A stretch of DNA of 64,000 nt from DATJLY01 sp035604615. GTDB lineage: Bacteria > Pseudomonadota > Alphaproteobacteria > ATCC43930 > CGMCC-115725. Each line of letters starts with the position of its first letter. Position 1 is the first letter of the stretch. Positions 52,572 to 61,021 of this stretch are shown piece after piece. A program made the translations under genes and the position numbers. The stretch spans positions 62,001-126,000 of the forward strand of contig DATNID010000043.1 in the NCBI GenBank assembly GCA_035604615.1, written 5' to 3'. A model generated the notes under the pieces. The model ran no database searches, was not told where the DNA came from, and saw only the letters and a program-made list of their open reading frames with translations.

Positions 52572-52616
52572 ACCATAGCCGAAGAGGGGTGCCGCCATCA
52601 GGTTCGGAAACTACTC
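52572..52616 (-). promoter_or_regulatory. regulon box 4 with -10 element
   Basis: Box GAGTAGTTTCCGAACCTG at 52599-52616 (minus) and -10 TATGGT at 52572-52577. Drives the Dps remnant and receiver; about 110 bp of leader. Confidence 0.75.
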
Positions 52617-52682
52617 AGATATCTCCGGCATGCGCATTTCAGGGGCCGTGCCCCGTCCCGGTGCCGCGCGCGTTCGAGTGCT

Positions 52683-52728
52683 GGGTAGATTCCGACCCTA
52701 TACAGGTCACTCGTGCTCGCGCCATATC
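52683..52728 (+). promoter_or_regulatory. regulon box 5 with -10 element
   Basis: Box GGGTAGATTCCGACCCTA at 52683-52700; -10 CATATC at 52723-52728 (or TATCAA 2 bases on). Precedes the Ser/Thr-rich exported pair by about 85 bp. Back-to-back with box 4, 66 bp apart. Confidence 0.7.
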
Positions 52729-52784
52729 AACAAGGCATCGACCGGCCTGATCCATCTGCGCTCGGTTGCCAAGGAGAGCACGAC

Positions 52785-53108
52785 ATGACCAGCCATTGGT
52801 TCGCCGGCGCAATTGTGCTGGCGATCACGACGAGCGGCGCACTGGCGCAAGGCGCGCCTCTCGACGCGACGAATTCGACCCAGCCGAACCTGTCGACCAA
52901 CGGCCCGGCCGGCACTTACGACATGACGAAGACCCGGCGGACGATCGACAGCAGCGGGGTCACAACCGACACGACGCAGACATTCGACAAAAGCCAGACC
53001 TATACCGGCGGCAACGGCGCGCTGAGCGCCAAGACGAGCATCGAAACCTCCGGCGCGACGACGACCACGCTTCCCTCCCCCAACCCTCCGAAGGAGACGA
53101 CGAAATGA
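52785..53108 (+). CDS. exported Ser/Thr-rich protein, first of a tandem pair
   Basis: 107 residues with signal peptide (HWFAGAIVLAITTSGALAQ), then a mature chain dominated by Thr, Ser, Asn and Gly. KTRRTIDSSGVTTDTTQTFDKSQTYTGG is echoed in the next protein. Unstructured in appearance; no domain recognised. AAGGAGAG site. Perhaps a secreted low-complexity envelope protein. Ends in an ATGA overlap with its partner. Confidence 0.65.
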   Translation: MTSHWFAGAIVLAITTSGALAQGAPLDATNSTQPNLSTNGPAGTYDMTKTRRTIDSSGVTTDTTQTFDKSQTYTGGNGALSAKTSIETSGATTTTLPSPNPPKETTK

Positions 53109-53455
53109 CCAAATTTTTGCTCGCGGGCGTCACCGCGCTCGCCATGATGACGGGCGCCGCGTTCGCGCAGAGCTCGTCTTCCGACACGACGACTTCGACG
53201 ACTTCCACGGTCGCCCCGGCCGTGGGGAGCTACAGCTCGAGCAAGTCCCAGAAGACCATCGACAGCACCGGAACCGAGACCAACAAGACCCAGACCTACA
53301 GCAGCGGCAGCAACGGCACCAAAGCCAGCTCCAGTTCGCAGACCGCGTCGCCGGACGGCTCGCAGACGAGCACGTCTCATCAGGTGCAAACCTCATCACC
53401 CGCAGGCGGCACGACGACGAGCAGCCACACGACCTCGACAACGACCGAGCAATAG
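53105..53455 (+). CDS. exported Ser/Thr-rich protein, second of a tandem pair
   Basis: 116 residues. Signal peptide KFLLAGVTALAMMTGAAFAQ, then a mature region that is over half Ser and Thr. The segment KSQKTIDSTGTETNKTQTYSSGS parallels KTRRTIDSSGVTTDTTQTF in the first member, indicating a duplication. The C-terminal half is almost only Ser, Thr, Gly and Gln, which could be a flexible or glycosylated tail. Coupled by ATGA. Confidence 0.65.
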   Translation: MTKFLLAGVTALAMMTGAAFAQSSSSDTTTSTTSTVAPAVGSYSSSKSQKTIDSTGTETNKTQTYSSGSNGTKASSSSQTASPDGSQTSTSHQVQTSSPAGGTTTSSHTTSTTTEQ

Positions 53456-53547
53456 CTGCGCAAACCTTGGCCTGGTCGCGCTCAACTTCGCGGCCAGGCC
53501 CGCGTCCTGACTATTCCCCGCGATGCTTATGACAATGGAGTCACGCC

Positions 53548-53739
53548 ATGACCACCAAGACACCCTTCCTTCGGCTTTTGACGGTCGTCACGTTACTGGC
53601 CGGCACCGCCCTGGTGGCGGGTTGCAGCAGCCCGGCTCCGATCACCAGGACCACCACCACCGAGCAGACGTCCACCGTAACGCCGCCGCCAGTTGTCTCT
53701 TCGACGACCACGACGACGGTCCAGCAATCGCGACCCTAA
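53548..53739 (+). CDS. small lipoprotein, Thr-rich
   Basis: 63 residues. Lipobox LVAGC at residues 22-26 after LLTVVTLLAGTA. The mature part (SSPAPITRTTTTEQTSTVTPPPVVSSTTTTTVQQ) is Thr/Pro-rich, as in the preceding pair. GGAG site upstream. It has no box of its own and lies 92 bp after the pair, so it is probably in the same transcript. Confidence 0.6.
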   Translation: MTTKTPFLRLLTVVTLLAGTALVAGCSSPAPITRTTTTEQTSTVTPPPVVSSTTTTTVQQSRP

Positions 53740-54010
53740 GCAGCGAGGCGCGCGCGCCGCAAATGACCCTTGCCGGCGCCGCGGTCGCGGTCGCCGGCAA
53801 GGGGGGCTTCGCGCGCTCCGCGCGTTCTCGGCATACGGCAATCGGCCGGGAAGGAAGCCCGGCTTGGTCATGGTTTCAAGCATGCCGCGGGCGTCGCGCC
53901 CGGCCGGACCTTGGATTGCCATGATCCGGCCGATGGCGAGCACCGTCGCGTGTCAAATTATCGGTACGTCGCCGCCACGGGGATCGTGGCGGCGTTGGTC
54001 GTAACCGGCG

Positions 54011-54328
54011 CTATTTCACGACCAGATCGTTCTGGACCGACGTGACGCCGGCCACCTTGCGGGCGACGTCGCCGGCGTGCGCAACCATCTGCGACGAGTC
54101 GACGGTGCCGCTCAGGCGGACGGCGTCCCGCGTGGTGGTTACATGAATCTCCATCTCCTTGAGCGCCGAATCCTCCAGAATCGCGGTCTTGACCTTGGTG
54201 GTGATCGCCGCATCGTCGACGTATTCGCCGGTGCTGTCGCTGGTCCGCGTCTGCGCGCAAGCGCCGATCAACAAGACCGGCAGTGCCAGCCCGAGGACGA
54301 CAGCGAACATCTTAGGGGTTCTGGTCAT
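54011..54328 (-). CDS. BON-domain lipoprotein
   Basis: 105 residues. Lipobox LIGAC after VVLGLALPVL, then a BON domain: DAAITTKVKTAILEDSALKEMEIHVTTTRDAVRLSGTVDSSQMVAHAGDVARKVAGVTSVQNDLVVK, the OsmY/BON pattern of alternating helix and strands with the conserved GTV. Binds phospholipid membranes in the periplasm and is stress-linked in other bacteria. GGAG site; box 6 is 120 bp upstream of the ATG. Confidence 0.83.
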   Translation of the reverse strand: MTRTPKMFAVVLGLALPVLLIGACAQTRTSDSTGEYVDDAAITTKVKTAILEDSALKEMEIHVTTTRDAVRLSGTVDSSQMVAHAGDVARKVAGVTSVQNDLVVK

Positions 54329-54447
54329 GGGTTTTCTCCGGTGCCTATGAATTCTCGTTCATTGTCTTGACGGATCGGGACTGGACGCAGCCCGTGACGC
54401 GCAGGACCGCGAGAACAGCAAATGATCAGTGCAAGGCGACAGCACCC

Positions 54448-54493
54448 ACGCTAGTCGTCAGCGGACCGCCAGTGATAGAGTCGGGAACTACTC
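54448..54493 (-). promoter_or_regulatory. regulon box 6 with -10 element
   Basis: Box GAGTAGTTCCCGACTCTA at 54476-54493 (minus), one mismatch from consensus (C for T at position 9), and -10 TAGCGT at 54448-54453, preceding the BON-domain lipoprotein. Confidence 0.72.
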
Positions 54494-54536
54494 AGATGCG
54501 GAATTGCACCACTTGATGCGTGCCGAGAAGCTGCCT

Positions 54537-57500
54537 TCAAGTCGCGGCGAGAGCTAGGCGGATCAGCGCCGGAAGAGACTTCGAGCCGGTCTTCTTCATG
54601 ATCGCGGCGCGATGGTTCTCGATCGTGCGCTGGCTGATCCCGAGGTCGGCGGCGATGTTCTTGCTCGGCTGGCCGGCCAGCACCAGGTCCATGATCTGCT
54701 TCTGGCGCGTGGTCAGACCGGAAATGCGCGCCGCCGCCGTCTCGCGCCAGGCAGACAACTTGGCCGAATCCCGCGTCTGTTCCAGCGCGCGCTCGATGCT
54801 GGCCAGAAGCTCGTCGCGGCCGATCGGCTTCTCGATGAAATCCGCCGCACCCGCGTTCATCGCTCTGACCGCCATGCGCACGTCGCCATCGCCGGTGATC
54901 ATGATCGCCGGAAGGTGATGGCCCTCGGTCTTGAGCCGCTCCAGCACATCGAGACCGCTCATGCCGGGCATTCCGGCATCGACCAGGAGGCAGTCGCCGC
55001 CGCCCGCATGATGGGCCGCGAAGAACGCCTCGCCACTCGCGTAGCTCTCGACCCGCTTTCCCTCTGCCTCAAGCAGCTCACGCATCGTCTCACGCAGGCT
55101 GTTGTCGTCATCGACCACGATGATGGTCTCCGGCTGCGCGCCGCCGGCGGCCTGGGGCTGCGGTCGGGCGCTTGGCGGCGGCGCCGGCTTCGGTTTGGCC
55201 AGGAGCTGTTGGATGAGGTGCGTCAGCTCCTTGGTCTTCACCGGCTTGCTCAGATGGGTGCAGCCTTGGCGGGCGATCAAGCGGATCGCATCGGTCGAGA
55301 TGTCGCCGGTGAGAATGATCGCGGGGATTTCGTGGCGCAGTATCTTCTGCACCCCGGCGATGACCTGCAAACCGTTCAGATCGTTCGGTAGACTGTAGTC
55401 TGCGACCACGAGGTCCGGTTGCATGGTTCGCCGCGCCACCAGCTCCAGCGCCTGCTTCCCGTCGGAAGCGGTCACGGTGCGGTGACCCTCGCCATCGAGC
55501 AGTAGCTCGAGCATCTCGCGGACGACCGGCTCGTCCTCGACGACAAGGATCGTGCCGCTGCGTCGCACGCCCTCCTCGACCCCCGTATGGCGGCCCGACA
55601 ACTGCTCGGCCGGCTCAATCTGCGCGAGCGGAACTTCCACCGCGAAGACCGAGCCCTTTCCCGGATGCGAGCGCACATCAATGCGGTGGCCGAGCAAGTC
55701 CGCCAGGCGCTGCACGATGGCGAGACCGAGGCCAAGGCCGCGAGTACGTTCGCGGGCGGGATTGTCGAGCTGGTGGAACTCCTCGAAGATCCGCCGAAGC
55801 TGGCCTTCGGGTATGCCGGGGCCTGTATCCCAGATCTCGATGCGGAGCTTGTCGCCGCGCCGCCGGCAACCGAGCAGCACCTTGCCGCGCAAGGTGTATT
55901 TCATTGCGTTTGCGAGCAGGTTGCGCAGCATCTGCTCGAGCAGGCGGGGATCGCTGTGCACGGCAAGGCGGCTCGATACCACGCGCCAGCCGAGCCTCTG
56001 CGATGCCGCGTGATAGCTGAACTCCGCCCGGAGCCGCTCGATCAGGTCGGTGACCGGGAAGCTGACCGTCTCGGCGCGAACGATCCCGGCCTCGAGCTGG
56101 TTGATGTCGAGGAGCGTGTTCAGCATGCCCGACATGGCGGTCAGCGTCTCGTCGAGTCGAGCCACCAGCTTCAAGGCGCCCTCGTCCTTGACCTTACTCG
56201 CCAACAGTCCCTGAAGCAGGCTGATGGTCTGAAGCGGCTGGCGCAGATCGTGGCTCGCGGCGGCAAGGAAGCGTGACTTCCCGAGGTTTGCCTGCTCTGC
56301 CTGAAGCTTCGCGGCCTCCACCAGCTCTGCCGCACGGTTCCTTTCGGTGACATCGTCGATCGCCAACAGGATATTGCCCTTGCTGTGAGCGCCGTCGCGG
56401 ATCTTCCGGGCATTGAGGCGCAGCGACCGTTTGCCGAGCAGCGGCAGCTCGAGCTCGATCCCGCAATCCTCGATCCGATCAGGCTCGGCCTGGGCCCAAT
56501 CGAGGAAGTCGCGCAACCCCGGACTATCGGCGTGACGGGCGGCGGCGTCGCCCAGTGGCTGGCCCACCGTCTCCTCGGGCTTAAGCGCGAATGTTTCGAA
56601 GAAGGATCGGTTGGCGGAGACGACCCTAAGCTCCGCGTCGAGTACCACGAATGGCTGGCGGATGGTGTCGATGATGCTGTCGGAATAGGCGCGTGCCGCC
56701 TCGGTCTCACGCTCGGCCGCCTTGATATCGGAGATGTCGGCGAAGGTGACGACCACCCCCTCGACCTGGCCGTCGTCGGTGCGATAGGGCAGGATGCGGC
56801 GATTGTACCAGGCGCCGTCCTGCGCTTCGATCTCACGCTTGAGCGGCGCGTGGCTGGTCAGCACGTTTCGTGCATCGGCGAGAAGATCGCGATCGGCGGA
56901 GAGCGAGGTGAGGTCCGCCAGCGGCCGGCCGATGTCTCGAGCGATGATGCGAAAGAGCGATTGGGCGGCCGGCGTGAAGAAGCGGATCTTGAGGTCCAGG
57001 TCCAGGAAGAGCGTCGCGGCGTCGGCGCTGTAGAGGATGTTCTGCAGATCGTTGGAGGTGCTGCGCTGCTGCTCGAGCGTCTCCTGGAGCTGGCTGTTGA
57101 GCGCCGTCAGTTCCTCGTTGAGCGATTGCAGCTCCTCCTTCGAGGTGGTCAGCTCCTCGTTGGTCGACAGGAACTCCTCGTTCACCGATAGGGCTTCTTC
57201 GTTGATCGCCTTCTGCTCTTCGTTGGACAGCTCGAGGTCGCGGACGGCGCTCTGCAGCTCCTTGCGGGTGATTTCGAGCTCGTGCTCCAGCTCTTCGATC
57301 CGCGAGGCGTCGACCGGACCCGGCGACGCCGCCGACCGGGCCGGCCTCGGTTCGCTCTTGGGCTCGTCGAGGAAGCTGACCAGCAGCATGTCCTCGCCCT
57401 CGCTCTGCACCGGCTGGACCGCAACGCTGACCGCAACGAAGCCGCCATTCATCTTCATTTGCGCGCCGGAGACGACCGCGCGCTTATGCTCCTCGCTGGC

Positions 57501-59330
57501 CTGCTGGATCGCCGCCCTCAGCTTGTTGCGAAGACCTTCGCGCGCCATGCCCAGCAGGTCCCGGCTCGGCTCGCCCGAGGCGACCCGCAAATAACGGTCC
57601 GTCGCTCCGAGGTAATAGAGACATTCGTTTTTGCGGCTGATCAGCACCGAGGCCGGCGCATAGGCCTCCAGTAGCGACCGCTGGGCGATGTCGCCGAGCC
57701 CTGGCCGGTGCGGCTCCGCCGGCTCCAGGCCCGGAAGCCGGAACGCTCGCGCGCCTTCGCGGCCGGCCAGCGGGAATTTGATGTCTCTCGGCCGGCTGCG
57801 GCCGATATGGCGATAGATGCGCTCCGCCTTGAAGATCGGCTCGAAGCGGTCTTCGAGGGTACCCACCGTCTCGGAGCTGCCGAGCAGGAGGATGCCGCCC
57901 TCGCGCAGCGCAAAATGGAACAGCGACAGCACTTTCGCCTGCGCCTCGGGACGCAGATAGATGAGCAGGTTGCGGCACGACACCAGGTCGAGGCGCGAGA
58001 AGGGCGGGTCGGCCAGCACGTTCTGTACCGTGAACACCACGAGGCCGCGCAGATCGGGCGCAACCCGGTAGCCGTGCTCTTCCTTGGCGAAGAAGCGGGC
58101 GAGCCTGGCCGGCGACACGTCCGCCGCGATCGAGTCCGGATAGACGCCGTCACGGGCGAACGCGACCGCGTCCGCATCGATGTCCGACGCGAAAACCTGC
58201 AGCTTGATGGGGCGCTTCGCCGCTTCGATCGCCTCGAGGAAGAGCATGGCGATGGTATAGGTCTCCTCGCCCGTGCTGCAGCCCGCCACCCAGATCCACA
58301 GCGGCCGGTCCGCCGGCTGCAGGCGCACGAGATCGGCAACGACCTTTGCGGCCAGCAGTTCGAAAATCTTGGGATCGCGGAAGAAGCCGGTGACGTTGAT
58401 GAGAAGGTCCTTGGCGAGGCGGTCGAGCTCGCCCGCGTCCTTGCGCAGGAGGTTGAGATATTGGGCGGCGTCGTTGGTCGCCGCCAGCGCCATGCGTCGT
58501 TCGATCCGCCGCTGCAGCGTCCCCGGCTTGTAGAGCGTGAAATCGTGCGCGGCCCTGGTGCGCAGAAGATCGATGATCTCGTTCAAGCGCTCGGTGGCGG
58601 GATCGCGCGGCGGGGCGCCCTTGGGAGCGCCCGCGCCGAATTTTCGCCGGACGTATTTGGCGAGGGCGCCGGGCATCTTCGCCACGGGAAGCACGAGATC
58701 GACCGCGCCCGTCATGATCGCGCTGCGCGGCATGCCGTCGAAACCGGCCTCGTCGGGATGCTGTGCCAAGACGAGCCCGCCCTTCTCTTTGATCGCCTTC
58801 AGTCCGGCGCTGCCGTCGGCGCCGGTGCCCGAGAGGACGATGCAGATGGCGCGCTCGCCGAGCTCTTGCGCCATCGAGCGCAGCAGGAAGTCGAACGGCA
58901 TGCGCGCGCCGTGGCGCTCGCGCGGCTTCGAGAGTTGCAGCGCGCCGTCGCCGACCGCGAGAGAGGAGCCCGGAGGAATGACGTAGACATGCTCGCGCTC
59001 CAACCGCATGCCGTCCGCCGCCTGCTGCACCTTCATCGGCGTATGGCCGGCCAGCAGCCCGACCATCAGGCTCTCATGCGTCGGATCGAGATGCTGCACC
59101 AGGATGAACGCCATGCCGCTGCCGGCAGGAAGCGCGTCGAACAGATTGCGCACGGCATCGAGCCCGCCGGCCGAGGCGCCGATCCCGACCACCGGGAAGT
59201 CCCGCCCCCGCGGCGCGGCGGCGCTCGCCCGCGACAAAGGCCGCTTTGGCCGCGGCCGCGCCGTTTTGCCCTTTCGCCTCTGTCCCGTCGTGGTGGCGGA
59301 TTTCCTTGCCGTCGCTGCCGCTCCCTTCAA
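54537..59330 (-). CDS. CheB-CheR-PAS-histidine kinase-REC-REC-GerE multidomain signalling protein
   Basis: 1597 residues. In order: basic leader 1-44; CheB methylesterase 45-225 (GIGASAGG Ser, VQHLDPTH His, GTGADGSAG Asp); CheR 244-500 (AGCSTGEETY, SCRNLLIYL); PAS-like 545-655; long Glu/Leu coiled coil 675-765; two PAS regions 765-875 and 885-1000; HisKA with ASHDLRQPLQ about 1017-1085; HATPase 1130-1240 (NAMKYT, DTGPGIP, GLGLGLAIV); REC1 1260-1375 (VADYSLP); REC2 1402-1515 (VDAGMPGMSG); GerE helix-turn-helix 1535-1597 (SGLTTRQKQIMDLVLAGQPSKNIAADLGISQRTIENHRAAIMKK), FixJ-like. A complete kinase-to-DNA pathway in one chain. No box is upstream; no signal peptide or membrane helix. Confidence 0.93.
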   Translation of the reverse strand: MKGAAATARKSATTTGQRRKGKTARPRPKRPLSRASAAAPRGRDFPVVGIGASAGGLDAVRNLFDALPAGSGMAFILVQHLDPTHESLMVGLLAGHTPMKVQQAADGMRLEREHVYVIPPGSSLAVGDGALQLSKPRERHGARMPFDFLLRSMAQELGERAICIVLSGTGADGSAGLKAIKEKGGLVLAQHPDEAGFDGMPRSAIMTGAVDLVLPVAKMPGALAKYVRRKFGAGAPKGAPPRDPATERLNEIIDLLRTRAAHDFTLYKPGTLQRRIERRMALAATNDAAQYLNLLRKDAGELDRLAKDLLINVTGFFRDPKIFELLAAKVVADLVRLQPADRPLWIWVAGCSTGEETYTIAMLFLEAIEAAKRPIKLQVFASDIDADAVAFARDGVYPDSIAADVSPARLARFFAKEEHGYRVAPDLRGLVVFTVQNVLADPPFSRLDLVSCRNLLIYLRPEAQAKVLSLFHFALREGGILLLGSSETVGTLEDRFEPIFKAERIYRHIGRSRPRDIKFPLAGREGARAFRLPGLEPAEPHRPGLGDIAQRSLLEAYAPASVLISRKNECLYYLGATDRYLRVASGEPSRDLLGMAREGLRNKLRAAIQQASEEHKRAVVSGAQMKMNGGFVAVSVAVQPVQSEGEDMLLVSFLDEPKSEPRPARSAASPGPVDASRIEELEHELEITRKELQSAVRDLELSNEEQKAINEEALSVNEEFLSTNEELTTSKEELQSLNEELTALNSQLQETLEQQRSTSNDLQNILYSADAATLFLDLDLKIRFFTPAAQSLFRIIARDIGRPLADLTSLSADRDLLADARNVLTSHAPLKREIEAQDGAWYNRRILPYRTDDGQVEGVVVTFADISDIKAAERETEAARAYSDSIIDTIRQPFVVLDAELRVVSANRSFFETFALKPEETVGQPLGDAAARHADSPGLRDFLDWAQAEPDRIEDCGIELELPLLGKRSLRLNARKIRDGAHSKGNILLAIDDVTERNRAAELVEAAKLQAEQANLGKSRFLAAASHDLRQPLQTISLLQGLLASKVKDEGALKLVARLDETLTAMSGMLNTLLDINQLEAGIVRAETVSFPVTDLIERLRAEFSYHAASQRLGWRVVSSRLAVHSDPRLLEQMLRNLLANAMKYTLRGKVLLGCRRRGDKLRIEIWDTGPGIPEGQLRRIFEEFHQLDNPARERTRGLGLGLAIVQRLADLLGHRIDVRSHPGKGSVFAVEVPLAQIEPAEQLSGRHTGVEEGVRRSGTILVVEDEPVVREMLELLLDGEGHRTVTASDGKQALELVARRTMQPDLVVADYSLPNDLNGLQVIAGVQKILRHEIPAIILTGDISTDAIRLIARQGCTHLSKPVKTKELTHLIQQLLAKPKPAPPPSARPQPQAAGGAQPETIIVVDDDNSLRETMRELLEAEGKRVESYASGEAFFAAHHAGGGDCLLVDAGMPGMSGLDVLERLKTEGHHLPAIMITGDGDVRMAVRAMNAGAADFIEKPIGRDELLASIERALEQTRDSAKLSAWRETAAARISGLTTRQKQIMDLVLAGQPSKNIAADLGISQRTIENHRAAIMKKTGSKSLPALIRLALAAT

Positions 59331-59763
59331 ATCCCTCGCATCGCGGTCACGAGGCGTGGCGTGACGTTAACGCGGCCGCTGATCGCTTCGTTGAGCGGGA
59401 TGCCCAGGCATCCCATCCGTTTGGGCGCTTTCTCCACGCCACAGGCGACACGCAAAATCGTCGCCACCGAATATTGAGAATTGTGCCTTCCCCCACAATG
59501 GAAATCCAAGAAAATTTTGCGAAAGCGCAGATTTTTCATTTATTGAAATCTGACAAATCCCATTTCTGATTTTAGTTAGTGATCGCATATTCCGCCTTAT
59601 TCGGCAAATTTTGCATCTAATACTCGAAACACTCAATCGTAGTCGCTGCCGGTTTTGTCTCGCATTCCGCTTTCGACGGCGATGACATTGTAATCCAACA
59701 ATGAGTGGTTGCCTCCTTCACTCAAAAGATGAAAATGACCTATGGCAAGGCGCGGAGGCGGAC
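59331..59763. other. 433-bp AT-rich intergenic region
   Basis: Between the divergent kinase gene and the RHH-like gene. The segment about 59480-59640 is markedly AT-rich against its surroundings (runs such as GAAAATTTTG and TTTTTCATTTATTGAAA). It must hold the promoter of the kinase gene, but no regulon box or clear -35/-10 pair was found. No gene is supported here. Confidence 0.6.
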
Positions 59764-60054
59764 ATGCCAGCGGAACTCGAGCGGCCGGAACGGCTGCAAA
59801 TCATGCTCACCGCAGAGGAATTGGCTGCGGTTGACGACTTTCGCTTTCAGAAGCGGATGCCAAGCCGCGCCGCCGCCGTGCGCGAGTTGATGAAGCGCGG
59901 ATTGGGCGCGGAAGGCTTCACCCTGGCGGCGGCGGGCGAGAGATCGACCAATTTTGGCGTACTGGACGCATCGGCACCCGAGTCGCGCAAGGGCAGCCGG
60001 GCTCGCGGCAACGGCGAACGCAATGTCGAACATGGCGACGAGCACGAACGCTAG
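59764..60054 (+). CDS. ribbon-helix-helix-like small protein
   Basis: 96 residues from MPAELERPERLQIMLTAEELAAVDDFRFQKRMPSRAAAVRELMKRGLGAEG, where the beta strand LQIML, helix AELAAVDDFRFQ and helix SRAAAVRELMKRGL follow the CopG/MetJ-type RHH. GGAGG site 6 bp upstream. The C-terminal 40 residues are low-complexity and charged. Probably a DNA-binding regulator; target unknown. Confidence 0.68.
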   Translation: MPAELERPERLQIMLTAEELAAVDDFRFQKRMPSRAAAVRELMKRGLGAEGFTLAAAGERSTNFGVLDASAPESRKGSRARGNGERNVEHGDEHER

Positions 60055-60107
60055 ACGACCGGACGCCGCTTCAGTCCTGGGACCGGTTTGCGACCGCTGC
60101 CGTATCT

Positions 60108-60153
60108 AAGTAGATTCCGTCTCTGCTTCCGACCGAACGACACGCCACATGAC
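60108..60153 (+). promoter_or_regulatory. regulon box 7 with weak -10 element
   Basis: Box AAGTAGATTCCGTCTCTG at 60108-60125; -10-like CATGAC at 60148-60153 is the poorest of the set. Faces the lipoprotein gene at 60249. Confidence 0.6.
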
Positions 60154-60248
60154 CTCCTGGCGGGCCCGCGGGTGCGCGATGGTCGCGGCCTCGACGTCGC
60201 CGCACCTCAAGGGCAGCCGTCCGCCGACGCGCCACAGGAGATTTTCAC

Positions 60249-60431
60249 ATGAAAGTAGCGAAATGCGTATTCGTCGGTCTCGCGCTCATGCTTCTCGCCG
60301 GCTGCGTCTACCCTGACTACGGGGCCGGTTGGGGCTGGGGCTATGGTTATGGCCAAGGCGACTACCGCGATCACGGCAGCGGTTCGGAGCCCGGCGCCGA
60401 GCAAGACAGAAGCGATTTCCGATTCCGCTAG
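60249..60431 (+). CDS. small lipoprotein, Gly/Tyr-rich
   Basis: 60 residues. MKVAKCVFVGLALMLLAGC gives a lipobox LLAGC, then YPDYGAGWGWGYGYGQGDYRDHGSGSEPG, a short aromatic Gly-rich mature chain. AGGAG site. Function unknown; stress-regulated small envelope lipoproteins of this kind are common but poorly described. Transcribed from box 7. Confidence 0.65.
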   Translation: MKVAKCVFVGLALMLLAGCVYPDYGAGWGWGYGYGQGDYRDHGSGSEPGAEQDRSDFRFR

Positions 60432-60476
60432 CCCGCACGCGGGCGGGTGAGGCCGGTCGGTTCGACCACCGACTCT

Positions 60477-60522
60477 GAGTAGATTCCGAGGCTGCCGTCA
60501 TAAGCCCAGCGACCCTTAAACT
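60477..60522 (+). promoter_or_regulatory. regulon box 8 with -10 element, upstream of a likely sRNA
   Basis: Box GAGTAGATTCCGAGGCTG at 60477-60494; -10 TAAACT at 60517-60522. No open reading frame follows; instead a double hairpin and a terminator begin about 20 bp later. Confidence 0.72.
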
Positions 60523-60528
60523 CGCGCC

Positions 60529-60607
60529 GAAATGTTTTCGTGGCGCAGATTCCCCATCCTGCGCCCAGAGCCGCCGGCCTCTCCCCCCGAGCCGGCGGCT
60601 CTTTTTT
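60529..60607 (+). ncRNA. candidate small regulatory RNA
   Basis: About 79 nt between the predicted start (about 7 bp after the -10) and the terminator poly-T. Hairpin 1: GGCGCAG (60542-60548) paired with CTGCGCC (60559-60565), loop ATTCCCCATC. Hairpin 2 is the terminator, loop CTCTCCCCCCGA. Both loops expose runs of C that could pair with GGAGG-type ribosome-binding sites, as in several C-rich-loop sRNAs. No start codon with a ribosome-binding site was found inside. Ends are predicted, not measured. Confidence 0.6.
60567..60607 (+). terminator. rho-independent terminator of the sRNA
   Basis: Perfect 12-bp stem (60567-60578 with 60591-60602), 12-base C-rich loop, then five or six T. Strong by eye. 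Confidence 0.9.
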
Positions 60608-60670
60608 GCTTGGGCTCGTCGTCTCGGTGGGAGGGCGGCATGTGCTCCCCAGCCGGGTCGCTTTCGATTT

Positions 60671-60715
60671 GAGTACATTCCGATCCTGCCGGGGCGATCG
60701 CCTTCCCACTATGTT
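60671..60715 (+). promoter_or_regulatory. regulon box 9 with -10 element
   Basis: Box GAGTACATTCCGATCCTG at 60671-60688 (one mismatch, C for G at position 6) and -10 TATGTT at 60710-60715. Drives CsbD, start at 60788. Confidence 0.75.
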
Positions 60716-60787
60716 TGAAATGTACGAAGGCGCGAATTTCCGAGCCTTGTGCGCGCGTGATTGCAGCCACGCAGGGAGAACGTAGTC

Positions 60788-60970
60788 ATGGACAAGGATC
60801 GGATCGCCGGAGCGGCGAAGGAGATCAAGGGCTCGATCAAGGAGACCGTCGGCAAGGCAACAGGCGACGCCAAGCTGCAGACCGATGGCAAGGCGGACAA
60901 GGCCGAAGGCAAGGTCCAGAACGCCATCGGCGGCGTCAAGGACGCGATTCGGGATGCATTGAAGGAATAG
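60788..60970 (+). CDS. CsbD-like stress protein
   Basis: 60 residues. DKDRIAGAAKEIKGSIKETVGKATGDAKLQTDGKADKAEGKVQNAIGGVKD is the CsbD pattern of Lys/Ala/Gly-rich helical repeats. CsbD is induced by sigma-B or general stress regulators in other bacteria. GGGAGA site. Transcribed from box 9; the DUF3309-like gene follows after 51 bp. Confidence 0.9.
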   Translation: MDKDRIAGAAKEIKGSIKETVGKATGDAKLQTDGKADKAEGKVQNAIGGVKDAIRDALKE

Positions 60971-61021
60971 CAGCGCTCGGAGCTTTTCCACAGCGATCAA
61001 GATCCGAAGGGACGGTCTGTC

